Source: JAYPHU01 sp964611435
Lineage (GTDB): Bacteria > Pseudomonadota > Alphaproteobacteria > Rhodospirillales > UBA2165
Assembly (NCBI GenBank): GCA_964611435.1
Contig: CAZSXT010000020.1
Location: forward strand, 1-64,000
Direction of reading: 5' to 3'
DNA: 64,000 nt
Made by a program: the position numbers and the translations under genes. Shown piece after piece: positions 26,640 through 34,915 of this stretch. How positions within the stretch are numbered: the first letter of the stretch is position 1; each line of letters begins with the position of its first letter. The notes under the pieces are model-generated. The model saw only the letters and a list, made by a program, of their open reading frames with translations, was not told the DNA's origin and did no database searches.

Positions 26640-28069
26640 AGCTTTTTCAGCCGATCACAAAGATTGCCGGCCATCCGGTAAACTTGAAAGCCGATGGAAG
26701 GTATGCCGTTGACTTCCCCGAAGCGTGCGCGGGTCATCGGCCCGACCACCCGAAGCAGTGGGTCGTTCCGCCCAGCGGCATTGAGCGCGGCGCAACTTGC
26801 ATCCACCTCTACCCCCATGGCGAAGGGGCTTTCCACCAAAATGCCCCGCGCCACCAGCTCAACCAGAAACGGACTGCCCGATTTGGCCGGGCTGCGGGTC
26901 GGTCCTGTGCAATTCACAACGGCATCGAATGTGTGAAACTGTACGTCTTCACTTCCCCGTCGACGAATGCCCACCGCCAGCCCATCGCCGTCGGGCTCGG
27001 CAGCGACAATACTGCCCGCCAGAAGCTGCACTTGGCCGTCTTCAATGGCCTGCCCAACCCGCGCTTCCACTTGTGGCGGCAGGCGGAACCGATGGGTTTC
27101 GTACCAGGGCGCAAGATGACGGAAGAAGCGGTTCTTTTGGTCATCCGGCAAGTTAGGCCACAGCACATGGGCCGCATCCCGCAGGAAATCAAACGCAACC
27201 TGCCATTCGGCCCCCTCGGCTTCCAACTTGCGGATATCGCTTCTCAGCGCCCGCAAGATACCAGTCACTGTCTCCGGCGTGCCGTGACGGGTGACAAAGT
27301 CCGGCGGCTCCAGGTTCATTTCCTCCCACAGGGTCCGGGGCGGCGGGGCCACCCTTTGTGACTTGGGGTAAAGGCCGCGGCGGGAGACGGCGGTGATCCG
27401 GCTGTCCGGCGACCGGCACATCACCGTCATCGCCACATCCGCCATAGTGAGACCGGTGCCGATGATCAGAACCTCGCCACCGGGCTTGATGGCGTAGAGC
27501 CGGCTCAGATCCCAAGGATTGGGCACGAAAGCCGGATGATCGTCCAGTCGCCCGTCGAATGGCCCCGGGATCGCCGGGCGGGAGTTATTGATGCAGAGAA
27601 CCACGGCGTCCGCGTTCAGGACGGCGCCGGTATCCAAGGAGACCCTGTAGCCTGCGTCACCCGTGGTCATGGATTGGGCGGACGCTTGTACGTGCCGTAG
27701 GCTAGAGCCTGACGGGTTGTCCCGGCTGTTCTTGTCGAACTCGAGGCCCAGATAGCGGCCCAGTTCGCTGCGCCGGACAAATATCCTCCCGTCCGGCATC
27801 TGGGCGTCCGGGTCATCATCTGCAATCTCGTCCTCCACCACCCAACGGGCGAAGTGGTTGGTGTCCTCCGCGTATATGTGATGCACCACTGCGGGTCCGT
27901 TGAGCCGGTGATCCGGGTCCGTGCTGCCATAGGCGACGCCCCGGCCGACCTCGGGCTCGGGTTCGACCACGGTAATGTCCAGGGGAAGGGGGGATTGCTG
28001 CGCCAATTGAACAGCGACGCAAACGCCGCTATAGCCGCCGCCGACGATGACCACCCGGGGCTCAGGCAT
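26636..28069 (-). CDS. FAD/NAD(P)-binding protein (FAD-NAD(P)-binding family)
   Basis: A 477-residue flavoprotein with N-terminal Rossmann motif VVIVGGGYSGVCVAVQLAQQ and a second one around LIIGTGLTMADVAMTV (about residues 197-212). It matches the family of uncharacterised oxidoreductases or N-hydroxylase-like proteins that open with a GVAYG segment (GRGVAYGSTDPDHRLNGPA). The reaction is not known. It overlaps the start of the Gfo/Idh gene by 8 bp (28062-28069), so the two are probably co-translated. Confidence 0.85.
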   Translation of the reverse strand: MPEPRVVIVGGGYSGVCVAVQLAQQSPLPLDITVVEPEPEVGRGVAYGSTDPDHRLNGPAVVHHIYAEDTNHFARWVVEDEIADDDPDAQMPDGRIFVRRSELGRYLGLEFDKNSRDNPSGSSLRHVQASAQSMTTGDAGYRVSLDTGAVLNADAVVLCINNSRPAIPGPFDGRLDDHPAFVPNPWDLSRLYAIKPGGEVLIIGTGLTMADVAMTVMCRSPDSRITAVSRRGLYPKSQRVAPPPRTLWEEMNLEPPDFVTRHGTPETVTGILRALRSDIRKLEAEGAEWQVAFDFLRDAAHVLWPNLPDDQKNRFFRHLAPWYETHRFRLPPQVEARVGQAIEDGQVQLLAGSIVAAEPDGDGLAVGIRRRGSEDVQFHTFDAVVNCTGPTRSPAKSGSPFLVELVARGILVESPFAMGVEVDASCAALNAAGRNDPLLRVVGPMTRARFGEVNGIPSIGFQVYRMAGNLCDRLKKL

Positions 28070-29063
28070 CCGGCAACAGCTCCGACAACTTCACGGACCG
28101 GCCCTCGGCGGACGACCTCCCGGCGGCCAGAACGATGGCCAAGGGCGCCAGCGCCTCCCGCCCGCCGATCTCCGGCGGCCGACCCTCGGCGATGGCGTCG
28201 GCAAAGTCTTCCAGTTCAGCCGTCAAATGATCAATGGGCGGGTAGTCCACGGGCTTACGTTCCAGCTCACCGGTCTTTTGCACCCGCAAACCGTCCGTGT
28301 TCAATTCGAAAAATGCGTTGCCCTTGGTGCCGTGAGTCACCAGATCGAAACGCAAGGGCGAACAATAGTTGGAGCCGACAAAGCCGACTGACCCAGATTC
28401 AAACCTCAATAAAACGGCGGTCACGTCCTCGATCTCGGGTTCGGTTTCCAGCCGGTTGAAATAGGCGGAGACCTCGCTGACGGGCCCCATCAGATAGAGC
28501 ATATTGTCGATCTGATGGATGCCGAGCTGCATCAAACAACCGCCCGGAATCTCCGCCGGATCGGTGCGCCACACGCCGGGTTTCATTTTCATCCCGTTAT
28601 CATTGCCGAAAAAAGCCTCGGCCATGCTGATCCGGCCGAGCTCACCCGTGTCGATCATGTGGCGCATGTGGCGAAGCGCGCCGTTCCGGCGGTAACAGTG
28701 CCCCACCGCCAGGGTAACACCCGCCGCGTCGCAGGCCTCAATCATGGCGCGTCCGTCTTCCAGAGAATTGGAAATCGGCTTTTCCACGAACACATGTTTG
28801 CCGGCTTTGGCCGCCTGTTCAGTTCCTTCCCGGTGGGCGGAGTTCGGCGTGGTCAGGATCACCGCATTCAGATCATCCCTGGCCAGCAGGGCCTCGTAGC
28901 TGTCCACCGCATCGCAGCCGAACTTCCCGGCGAACTCGGCCCGCTTCTCGGCGCTGCGCGTATAGCCGGCGCGCAAATCAAGCTTATCGCTGGCCTGCAT
29001 GGTCTCGGCCAGGACATTCGACCACCAGCCGATGCCGACAATTCCGACTCGAAGAGGTGTCAT
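28062..29063 (-). CDS. Gfo/Idh/MocA-family NAD(P)-dependent oxidoreductase
   Basis: This 333-residue dehydrogenase has the dinucleotide motif GIVGIGWWSNVLAE at the N terminus and the conserved active-site EKP (VFVEKPISNS). The C-terminal GFO_IDH_MocA domain follows. Typical substrates are sugars, cyclitols and, in some members, 4-carboxy-2-hydroxymuconate semialdehyde. It sits between an alpha/beta hydrolase gene (10 bp upstream) and the FAD protein, forming a three-gene minus-strand operon. Confidence 0.9.
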   Translation of the reverse strand: MTPLRVGIVGIGWWSNVLAETMQASDKLDLRAGYTRSAEKRAEFAGKFGCDAVDSYEALLARDDLNAVILTTPNSAHREGTEQAAKAGKHVFVEKPISNSLEDGRAMIEACDAAGVTLAVGHCYRRNGALRHMRHMIDTGELGRISMAEAFFGNDNGMKMKPGVWRTDPAEIPGGCLMQLGIHQIDNMLYLMGPVSEVSAYFNRLETEPEIEDVTAVLLRFESGSVGFVGSNYCSPLRFDLVTHGTKGNAFFELNTDGLRVQKTGELERKPVDYPPIDHLTAELEDFADAIAEGRPPEIGGREALAPLAIVLAAGRSSAEGRSVKLSELLPDA

Positions 29064-29073
29064 GATCCGCTCC

Positions 29074-29880
29074 CTAGATCTTGTCTTCCCATTCCGCCAG
29101 GAAAGGCTTCACCAACGCGTTCCACTCGTCGGAATGCCGGCGGAATGAATAGTGGCCGCCCTCCTCCACCAGGATCAGTTTGGAGCCTTCGATGGCGGAG
29201 TGGAGATCTTCTGAAAAATAGTAAGGCACCGTCGCATCATCCCGCGTGCCGATAATCAAGGACGGGTTTTTGATTTTGGTGAGCTCTTCCAGCCGGTCAT
29301 GATTCATGGTCATGTCGAGCCGCGCGGCCAGAATCTCCGGCTCCGCAATCGTGTCCAGGGACCGCTTCTCCACTTCCATCACCCGGTCGAGATTATAGCG
29401 GAATTGATTGGCCCCATTGGTGAACAGCGAGCTGATCTTCACATAGGCCTCTTGTCCTTCGGCCAGCGCGATCTGCTTGCGCGCCGTCTGCACCCGCATG
29501 ATGTATTCATCCGCCTTGGTCCAGGTGTTGGAAAAGATGCAACAGCGCAGCCGGTCCGGATGATCGATGGCCAGGTTCTGCAGGATCGCGCCGCCGGTTG
29601 ATGTGCCGGCGACGTGGGCCTTCTCAATCCCCAGCGTGTCCATCAGCGCGATGACATCCTCGGCGATGTGCTTGGTGGAATATTCACTGAGCGGCGGGCG
29701 GTCGCTTTCACCCGCGCCCCGATGATCCAGGGAAATACAGCGGTAGGTCTTGGAGAACTCCTCGATCTGATAACCCCAAGCGGTCAGCAGCCCGACCAAG
29801 CCTGGAATAAAGATAAACGGCGGGCCGTCGCCCTTTTCCTCCACATTCAAAGTGATCCGTCCGACATCAATTCTCGCCAT
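29074..29880 (-). CDS. Alpha/beta-fold hydrolase
   Basis: A 268-residue hydrolase with an HG-like oxyanion segment (IFIPGLVG), the nucleophile elbow GTSTGG (Ser94) and a late His in EEGGHYSF. The frame is open up to 29988, but GAGGAAA directly precedes the ATG at 29880, and the longer N terminus is Cys-rich and unlike the family. It probably hydrolyses an ester, lactone or C-C bond of a ring-cleavage product (MhpC/3-oxoadipate enol-lactonase type). First gene of the operon with Gfo/Idh and the FAD protein. Confidence 0.9.
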   Translation of the reverse strand: MARIDVGRITLNVEEKGDGPPFIFIPGLVGLLTAWGYQIEEFSKTYRCISLDHRGAGESDRPPLSEYSTKHIAEDVIALMDTLGIEKAHVAGTSTGGAILQNLAIDHPDRLRCCIFSNTWTKADEYIMRVQTARKQIALAEGQEAYVKISSLFTNGANQFRYNLDRVMEVEKRSLDTIAEPEILAARLDMTMNHDRLEELTKIKNPSLIIGTRDDATVPYYFSEDLHSAIEGSKLILVEEGGHYSFRRHSDEWNALVKPFLAEWEDKI

Positions 29881-29981
29881 GATTTCCTCGATTATTCGCT
29901 CGGTTTGATCGTGCCCGCACTCTAGGCAACCCCATCCGCAGGGACAAACGGAATCCCCCAAAGAACGCACCCGGTTGTGCG

Positions 29982-30010
29982 TTGACACTCCCGATTTTGA
30001 ACAGCACTTT
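29982..30010 (+). promoter_or_regulatory. Candidate promoter of the acyl-CoA cassette
   Basis: A perfect -35 TTGACA (29982-29987) lies 46 bp before the GTG start at 30034. The -10 position at 17-base spacing reads CACTTT, which is poor, so the element is only tentative. Confidence 0.35.
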
Positions 30011-30033
30011 AGGCATAAATTTGGGAGAGTTCA

Positions 30034-31176
30034 GTGGATTTCAGTTTTACAGAAGAACAGCAAGTTTTGCGCGATCAGGTCCGCAAATTGGTCCAGGACG
30101 TGTGCCCGCCGGAGTATGTGGAGGAATGTGATTCCACCCCGCGTCCGCCGGTGGAAGCCTATAAAGCGATGGCCGAACAGGGCTGGCTCAGTGTCCTGCT
30201 GCCGGAAGAGCATGGCGGTGTCGGCGGCTCGCCGACGGATGTCGCCATCGTCTTGGAAGAGGTGGGCCGGCAATACGAGGAGCTCGCCATGTGGATGTTC
30301 CGCTCCAGTGTTTGGGGCGGCTATGCAGTCGCCACCCACGGCACGGACGAGATGAAGGCGGAGGTTCTGCCCAGGGTCGCCAGCGGCGATATCAGCATCT
30401 GCTTCGGCCTTACGGAACCGGACTCCGGCTCGGATGCAGCGGCGCTCAAGACCTCCGCCAAGCCGGACGGCGACGACTACATCATTAACGGCCAGAAGGT
30501 CTTTACCTCGGGCATGGATATCAGCGATTACTGCCTGTTGGTCACGCGAACAAGCCGCGGCGAGAAACAGCAGGAAGGCATCACCCTGTTCCTGGTCGAC
30601 ACTAAACTGCCGGGCATCGACATCAAGAAAATCGACACGCTTGGCCATCGGGGCATCGGCACCACCCAGGTGTTCTATGAGGATGTGCGCGTGCCCAAGA
30701 CCGCAATCATGGGCGAGTTGGATCAGGGCTGGCGCTGCACCGATCAATATCTGTGGTATGAGCGCCTGTGCCTGTCTGCGGCCCGCTATGGCGCTGCGTC
30801 AGCCGCGTTCGAGCATGCGCTGAATTACGCCAAAGAACGGGAACAGTTCGGCCGGCCCATCGGCAAGTTCCAGGCCATCTCTCACAAGCTGGCGGATATG
30901 CGGGTGATGCTCGAAGTCTCTCACCTGCTGGTCTATCAATTTGCCTGGAAGATGGAGCGGGGCGAAGCCAGCCGCCACGACGCCGCGATCATCAAGCTCT
31001 ATTCCGGGGAGGCCTACAAAGCTATTTCGGATTTGGGCCTGCAGATCTTTGGCGGTTATGGCTTCTGTATGGAATATCCCATGCAGCGATTCTTCCGGGA
31101 TTCCCGCCTGGCCGTGATTGGCGGCGGCACCTCCGAGATTCAACGCAACATCATCGCAAAAAGCCTTGGCCTCTGA
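30034..31176 (+). CDS. Acyl-CoA dehydrogenase
   Basis: A 380-residue acyl-CoA dehydrogenase starting at GTG (GGGAGAG lies five bases upstream). It shows the FAD/substrate segment CFGLTEPDSGSDAAALKT and the catalytic base Glu347 in GGYGFCMEYPMQRFFRD. It introduces an alpha,beta double bond into a CoA thioester and passes electrons to ETF. It is the first gene of a tightly packed set with CoA-transferase, MaoC hydratase and CitE lyase, pointing to degradation of a short branched or dicarboxylic acid. Confidence 0.93.
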   Translation: MDFSFTEEQQVLRDQVRKLVQDVCPPEYVEECDSTPRPPVEAYKAMAEQGWLSVLLPEEHGGVGGSPTDVAIVLEEVGRQYEELAMWMFRSSVWGGYAVATHGTDEMKAEVLPRVASGDISICFGLTEPDSGSDAAALKTSAKPDGDDYIINGQKVFTSGMDISDYCLLVTRTSRGEKQQEGITLFLVDTKLPGIDIKKIDTLGHRGIGTTQVFYEDVRVPKTAIMGELDQGWRCTDQYLWYERLCLSAARYGAASAAFEHALNYAKEREQFGRPIGKFQAISHKLADMRVMLEVSHLLVYQFAWKMERGEASRHDAAIIKLYSGEAYKAISDLGLQIFGGYGFCMEYPMQRFFRDSRLAVIGGGTSEIQRNIIAKSLGL

Positions 31177-32374
31177 TCAAAAAATTCACCGGCCACTAGA
31201 TGGCGTCCGGGTGCTGGAGCTCGGCCAGATCATCGCCGGCACCTATGGCGGCCAGCTTCTGTCCGATCTCGGCGCAGAGGTTATTAAGATCGAGGCCCCG
31301 GTGGGCGATCTGGGCCGGCTGCCGTCCGTCGCGCCCTATAAGCATCTGAGCGGCCTGTTCCTCACCTATAACCGCAACAAGAAAAGCGTGGTGATTGATC
31401 TTAAGACCGATCAGGGCCGGGAGATTTTCTACGAGTTCGTCAAAACCGCCGACGTGGTGGTGGACAATTTCCGCCCCGGTGTGCTGGAAAAACTGAAGGT
31501 CGATTACCCGACGCTGAAAGCCATTAACCCGCGGATCATTCAATGTTCGGTCACCGGTTTCGGTCTGGAAGGTGAGTACAAGGACCTGCCGGCGCTCGAC
31601 ATCATTATCCAGTCCATCAGCGGCATGCTGGCGGTCACCGGCGAAAAAGACGGTCCCCCGGCCCGCGTCGGCATTCCGATCTCGGATCTCGGCGGCGGCT
31701 TGTTTTCCAGCCAGGGTATCTTGGCGGCGCTTTATGAGCGGGAACGCACCGGTGTCGGCCGGCGGCTGGAAGTCTCCATGTTCGACGCCATGCTCAGCCT
31801 GTTGAGCTATATGGGCACCCAGTGGCTGACCAATGGCGAGTTGCCGGAGCCCATGGGCACGGCCCATGAATATACGGTACCCTGGCAGGCCTTCGAGACA
31901 AAAGAAGGTTATCTGGTCGTCGCTACCCGTCAGGATAAGTTCTGGCAGATGTTCTGCGAGGCCATTGAACGGCCTGATCTGGGCGCCGATGAGCGCTTTA
32001 CCACCAACAACAACCGGGTTGTGCATCGAGAGGTGCTGGTGCCCATTTTGGAAGAGCACCTCCGCACCCGCACGGCCCAAGACTGGTTAACGGTCATGCG
32101 GGAATTTGGCGTGCCGGCCGCGCCCGTGAATAACCTGGATGGCGTCTTCGCCGAACCGCCGGTGGCCGAGCGCGAGATGATTGTCGAGTACGATCACCCG
32201 GAGGTGGGCAAGGTTCGCATGCCGGGAAATCCGATGAAGATGGAAGGCGTTACCGAGACGTTGTCAAAGCCTGCGCCCATGCTGGGCCAGCATACGGATG
32301 AGCTTTTGGAGAAACTGTTGAACAAATCGCCGGACGATATCGCCGCCTTGCGGGACGCCGGCGCGGTGAAATAG
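31166..32374 (+). CDS. Class III CoA-transferase (CaiB/BaiF family)
   Basis: About 402 residues if translation begins at the TTG at 31166, which overlaps the preceding stop by 11 bp. Another TTG at 31118 is in frame, but that would add a segment lying wholly inside the upstream gene. Family hallmarks are LDGVRVLELGQIIAGTYGG and the catalytic Asp in LPALDIIIQSISG. It transfers CoA from a donor such as succinyl-CoA to a carboxylic acid. Position between a dehydrogenase and a hydratase suggests activation of an unsaturated dicarboxylate. Confidence 0.9.
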   Translation: MASDQKIHRPLDGVRVLELGQIIAGTYGGQLLSDLGAEVIKIEAPVGDLGRLPSVAPYKHLSGLFLTYNRNKKSVVIDLKTDQGREIFYEFVKTADVVVDNFRPGVLEKLKVDYPTLKAINPRIIQCSVTGFGLEGEYKDLPALDIIIQSISGMLAVTGEKDGPPARVGIPISDLGGGLFSSQGILAALYERERTGVGRRLEVSMFDAMLSLLSYMGTQWLTNGELPEPMGTAHEYTVPWQAFETKEGYLVVATRQDKFWQMFCEAIERPDLGADERFTTNNNRVVHREVLVPILEEHLRTRTAQDWLTVMREFGVPAAPVNNLDGVFAEPPVAEREMIVEYDHPEVGKVRMPGNPMKMEGVTETLSKPAPMLGQHTDELLEKLLNKSPDDIAALRDAGAVK

Positions 32375-32385
32375 AGGAATGGACT

Positions 32386-32835
32386 ATGGTTGGACTGTAT
32401 TGGGAAGAGTGGGAAATCGATCAGGAATTTGTGTCGCCGGCGCGGACCGTCACCGAAGCCGACGTGGTGCACTTCGCCGGCATTTCCGGCGACTATAACC
32501 CACTGCATGTGAACGAGGAATTCTGCAAGGACACCATCTTCGGCACCCGCATCGCACACGGGCCGCTGATCTATTCCATCGCCGCCGGTCTATTGTTTCA
32601 GCTTCATCTCTATGACGACACGCTGATCGCGTTTCTGGGCTTTGACAGCTTGAAATTCACCAAACCGGTGAAGATCGGAGACACCATACACGCCCGCATC
32701 AAGGTGATCGTGAAGCGAGAAACCTCGAAACCGGACAGGGGCATCATGAAACGCACGTTGGAAGTTGTGAATCAGCACGGCGACGTGGTGCAGGAAGGCG
32801 TGCAGGCGTTTCTGTTAAAACGCAAACCGGCGTAG
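32386..32835 (+). CDS. MaoC-family (R)-specific enoyl-CoA hydratase
   Basis: This single-hot-dog hydratase of 149 residues has the catalytic motif SGDYNPLHVNEEF followed by RIAHG. It adds water to an enoyl-CoA. Position 11 bp after the CoA-transferase gene and 11 bp before the CitE gene suggests it hydrates the CoA ester that the lyase then splits, as Ich does in itaconate degradation. Confidence 0.92.
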   Translation: MVGLYWEEWEIDQEFVSPARTVTEADVVHFAGISGDYNPLHVNEEFCKDTIFGTRIAHGPLIYSIAAGLLFQLHLYDDTLIAFLGFDSLKFTKPVKIGDTIHARIKVIVKRETSKPDRGIMKRTLEVVNQHGDVVQEGVQAFLLKRKPA

Positions 32836-32846
32836 GGAGACAGATC

Positions 32847-33707
32847 ATGAGTTATCCCCTGATTACCCTCTATACCCCGGGCACCCGGCCGGAACTGGCC
32901 CAGAAGGCCGAGAAATACGATATTGATGCGATCATCATTGATCTGGAAGATACCGTCCCGCCGGACATGAAGACAGAGACCAGAGGCATCATCGCCGATT
33001 TGATCCCGACCTTGCCCAACAAACCCCTGGTCAGGGTGAACAACGAGCCGGACTTGCTGGAGGACGATTTGCGCGCGGTCATCACGCCGAACACGCTGGG
33101 TATCCTGTTTCCCAAGGCGGAGACGGTGGAGGACCTGAAGAGCGTCGACAAGGTGATGGAAGAGGCGGAAGCGGCCGCCGGTCTGGAAACCGGTTCGGTA
33201 CGTCTGTTGTTACAGATTGAATCGGCGCTCGGCGTGCTCAGGTGTTTTGATCTCTGCATGGCGACGGAACGGATCGACAGTGTCTCCTTCGGTAGCGCCG
33301 AGGATGGAGATTTGCAGCGGGACTTGGGTTGCGAGTTCTCGCTGGAAGGCACGGAACTGATGTACGCCCGCTCAAAGGTTCTCTTGGAGGCCCGGGCGGC
33401 AAAGATGCCCTATGTCTTGGACGGCGCGTTCAGTGACGTGAGCAACATCGACGCCTTCCGGACCGACAGCATCCTATCCCGCCGATTGGGCTATGACGGG
33501 CGCACCTGTGTGCACCCCGCCCAGGTCGAGGCGGCGCGGGAAATATACTCTTTATCCGAAGAACAGACCGCCTATTACCGGAAAGTGGTTGAGGAATTCG
33601 AAGCCGCGCTGAAGGACCGCGCGGCCTCCATCAAGGTCGACGGCAAGATGGTCGATAACGCGATGTACGTGCAGGCAAAGTCCGTCCTGGACCGGTTCGG
33701 TGGCTAG
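32847..33707 (+). CDS. HpcH/HpaI-family CoA ester lyase (CitE-like)
   Basis: A 286-residue TIM-barrel lyase with CitE-type segments IIIDLEDTVPPD, LQIESALGV, FGSAEDGDL and YDGRTCVHPAQVEA. The acidic residues bind Mg2+ and the late Gly-Arg segment binds the CoA ester. Relatives cleave malyl-, beta-methylmalyl- or citramalyl-CoA to acetyl-CoA plus a 2-oxoacid. It ends the four-gene cassette. Its stop lies 3 bp from the stop of the convergent gene. Confidence 0.9.
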   Translation: MSYPLITLYTPGTRPELAQKAEKYDIDAIIIDLEDTVPPDMKTETRGIIADLIPTLPNKPLVRVNNEPDLLEDDLRAVITPNTLGILFPKAETVEDLKSVDKVMEEAEAAAGLETGSVRLLLQIESALGVLRCFDLCMATERIDSVSFGSAEDGDLQRDLGCEFSLEGTELMYARSKVLLEARAAKMPYVLDGAFSDVSNIDAFRTDSILSRRLGYDGRTCVHPAQVEAAREIYSLSEEQTAYYRKVVEEFEAALKDRAASIKVDGKMVDNAMYVQAKSVLDRFGG

Positions 33708-33710
33708 CCC

Positions 33711-34892
33711 CTAGGGCTGGATTTCCAACCGCTTGTCGTGGCCGTCCGGCAAACCTTTTTCCAGGACGTCTGAAATCCAATCGGCGATACCCGGATAAAT
33801 ATCTCCGGCGACTTCTCCCATGGGATGGAAGACGTCTTGATACATCCACAATTCCTTGGAGCAGTTCAGCCGGTCAAGCCAGGCGTGGACATCTTCGGGC
33901 GGCGTCAACTCGTCCATTTCCCCTGCGACAAGGAGGTAGGGACACGCCAGTTTTTCGCCGGAGGCAAAGAAGTTCGCGTCCATTTCATCGGCGAATTTAT
34001 CGAACGCATCCTCGTCGTAGATGTTCGTCATATACATATAGATGCGTTTGAAATTGGGCTGGGCCTGATTGAAGATGACATCGGTCGGCCCCACATTCGC
34101 CATCTGGCCCACCGCCGCCTTTACGCGGGAATCCGCGGCAGCAATCTCCACACTATACCGGCTGCCCATGGACGTTCCGAATACGGCAATCTTGTCCGCA
34201 TCGACGTCATCCCTCTCCACCAGCATGTCGATTACGGTCGAACCCGCGCGGGCGTAATTGCCGACGACCTGCCACACCTGATTAATGTTGCATTCCCCCT
34301 GTCCCGGTCCATCCATGACGCAAATGTTCATGCCCCGGCGGGTAAATTCGTTGTTATACGGATTGGGGAAATCCTCTTTGATCGCGTCCATACCTGGTTG
34401 ATAAAGAACGGTCGGCTTAGGCCCGTCGCCGGGCACTTTGTGAAACAGGCAGTAGAGATTTTTCCCATTCTCAAACGGTATGACATGGCGAGTGACCGAC
34501 CCGTCCAGTAGTTCAATCAGCCGGTCATAGTTCTTCACCGTGCTCGCGTGGTAAGACATTTTCTTGGCGTTGCCGTCCACAGGGATGAGGTGCTGCGCCC
34601 GACCGTAATAGATAGCAGCCCGGTGAAAGTGCTGGGCAGCCGTAACCCTATGCCCGGCGGCCAGGGCGTCTTCGGCCATTTCCTCCTGCCGGGCGGCGCC
34701 CGCCGCCCAAGCGCGCGGGAAGGCGCGCCGGCCGGTGACATTTCGGAAAATCCGCTCCATATCACCAAACTTGAACCCCCGTTCCAACCGGATGCCCATG
34801 ATACCCGGATGCAGGATGTCCTCGTTGTCGGTCAGCTGGATGAAATTGTCAAAAATCCAGTTTTGGCTCGCGCGCGGCGCTTGCTTCCGCAT
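33711..34892 (-). CDS. Alpha/beta hydrolase (FrsA/pseudooxynicotine-hydrolase-like)
   Basis: The 393-residue protein has an N-terminal helical cap (to about residue 135). The catalytic domain carries the nucleophile elbow FGTSMGSR (Ser241), an acid in AGEMDELTPPEDV and a late His in VFHPMGE. This layout matches the FrsA-like or 2,6-dihydroxypseudooxynicotine hydrolase family, which cleave C-C bonds or esters. It is 24 bp downstream of the TRAP permease gene on the same strand, so it may process the imported compound. Confidence 0.86.
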   Translation of the reverse strand: MRKQAPRASQNWIFDNFIQLTDNEDILHPGIMGIRLERGFKFGDMERIFRNVTGRRAFPRAWAAGAARQEEMAEDALAAGHRVTAAQHFHRAAIYYGRAQHLIPVDGNAKKMSYHASTVKNYDRLIELLDGSVTRHVIPFENGKNLYCLFHKVPGDGPKPTVLYQPGMDAIKEDFPNPYNNEFTRRGMNICVMDGPGQGECNINQVWQVVGNYARAGSTVIDMLVERDDVDADKIAVFGTSMGSRYSVEIAAADSRVKAAVGQMANVGPTDVIFNQAQPNFKRIYMYMTNIYDEDAFDKFADEMDANFFASGEKLACPYLLVAGEMDELTPPEDVHAWLDRLNCSKELWMYQDVFHPMGEVAGDIYPGIADWISDVLEKGLPDGHDKRLEIQP

Positions 34893-34915
34893 AGTTCCCT
34901 CCCTGCGATATTATT

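Noticed and set aside
33704..33718. Short palindrome (AGCCC/GGGCT) across two convergent stop codons
   Set aside because: The stem is only five bp with no T-run, so a terminator is not supported.
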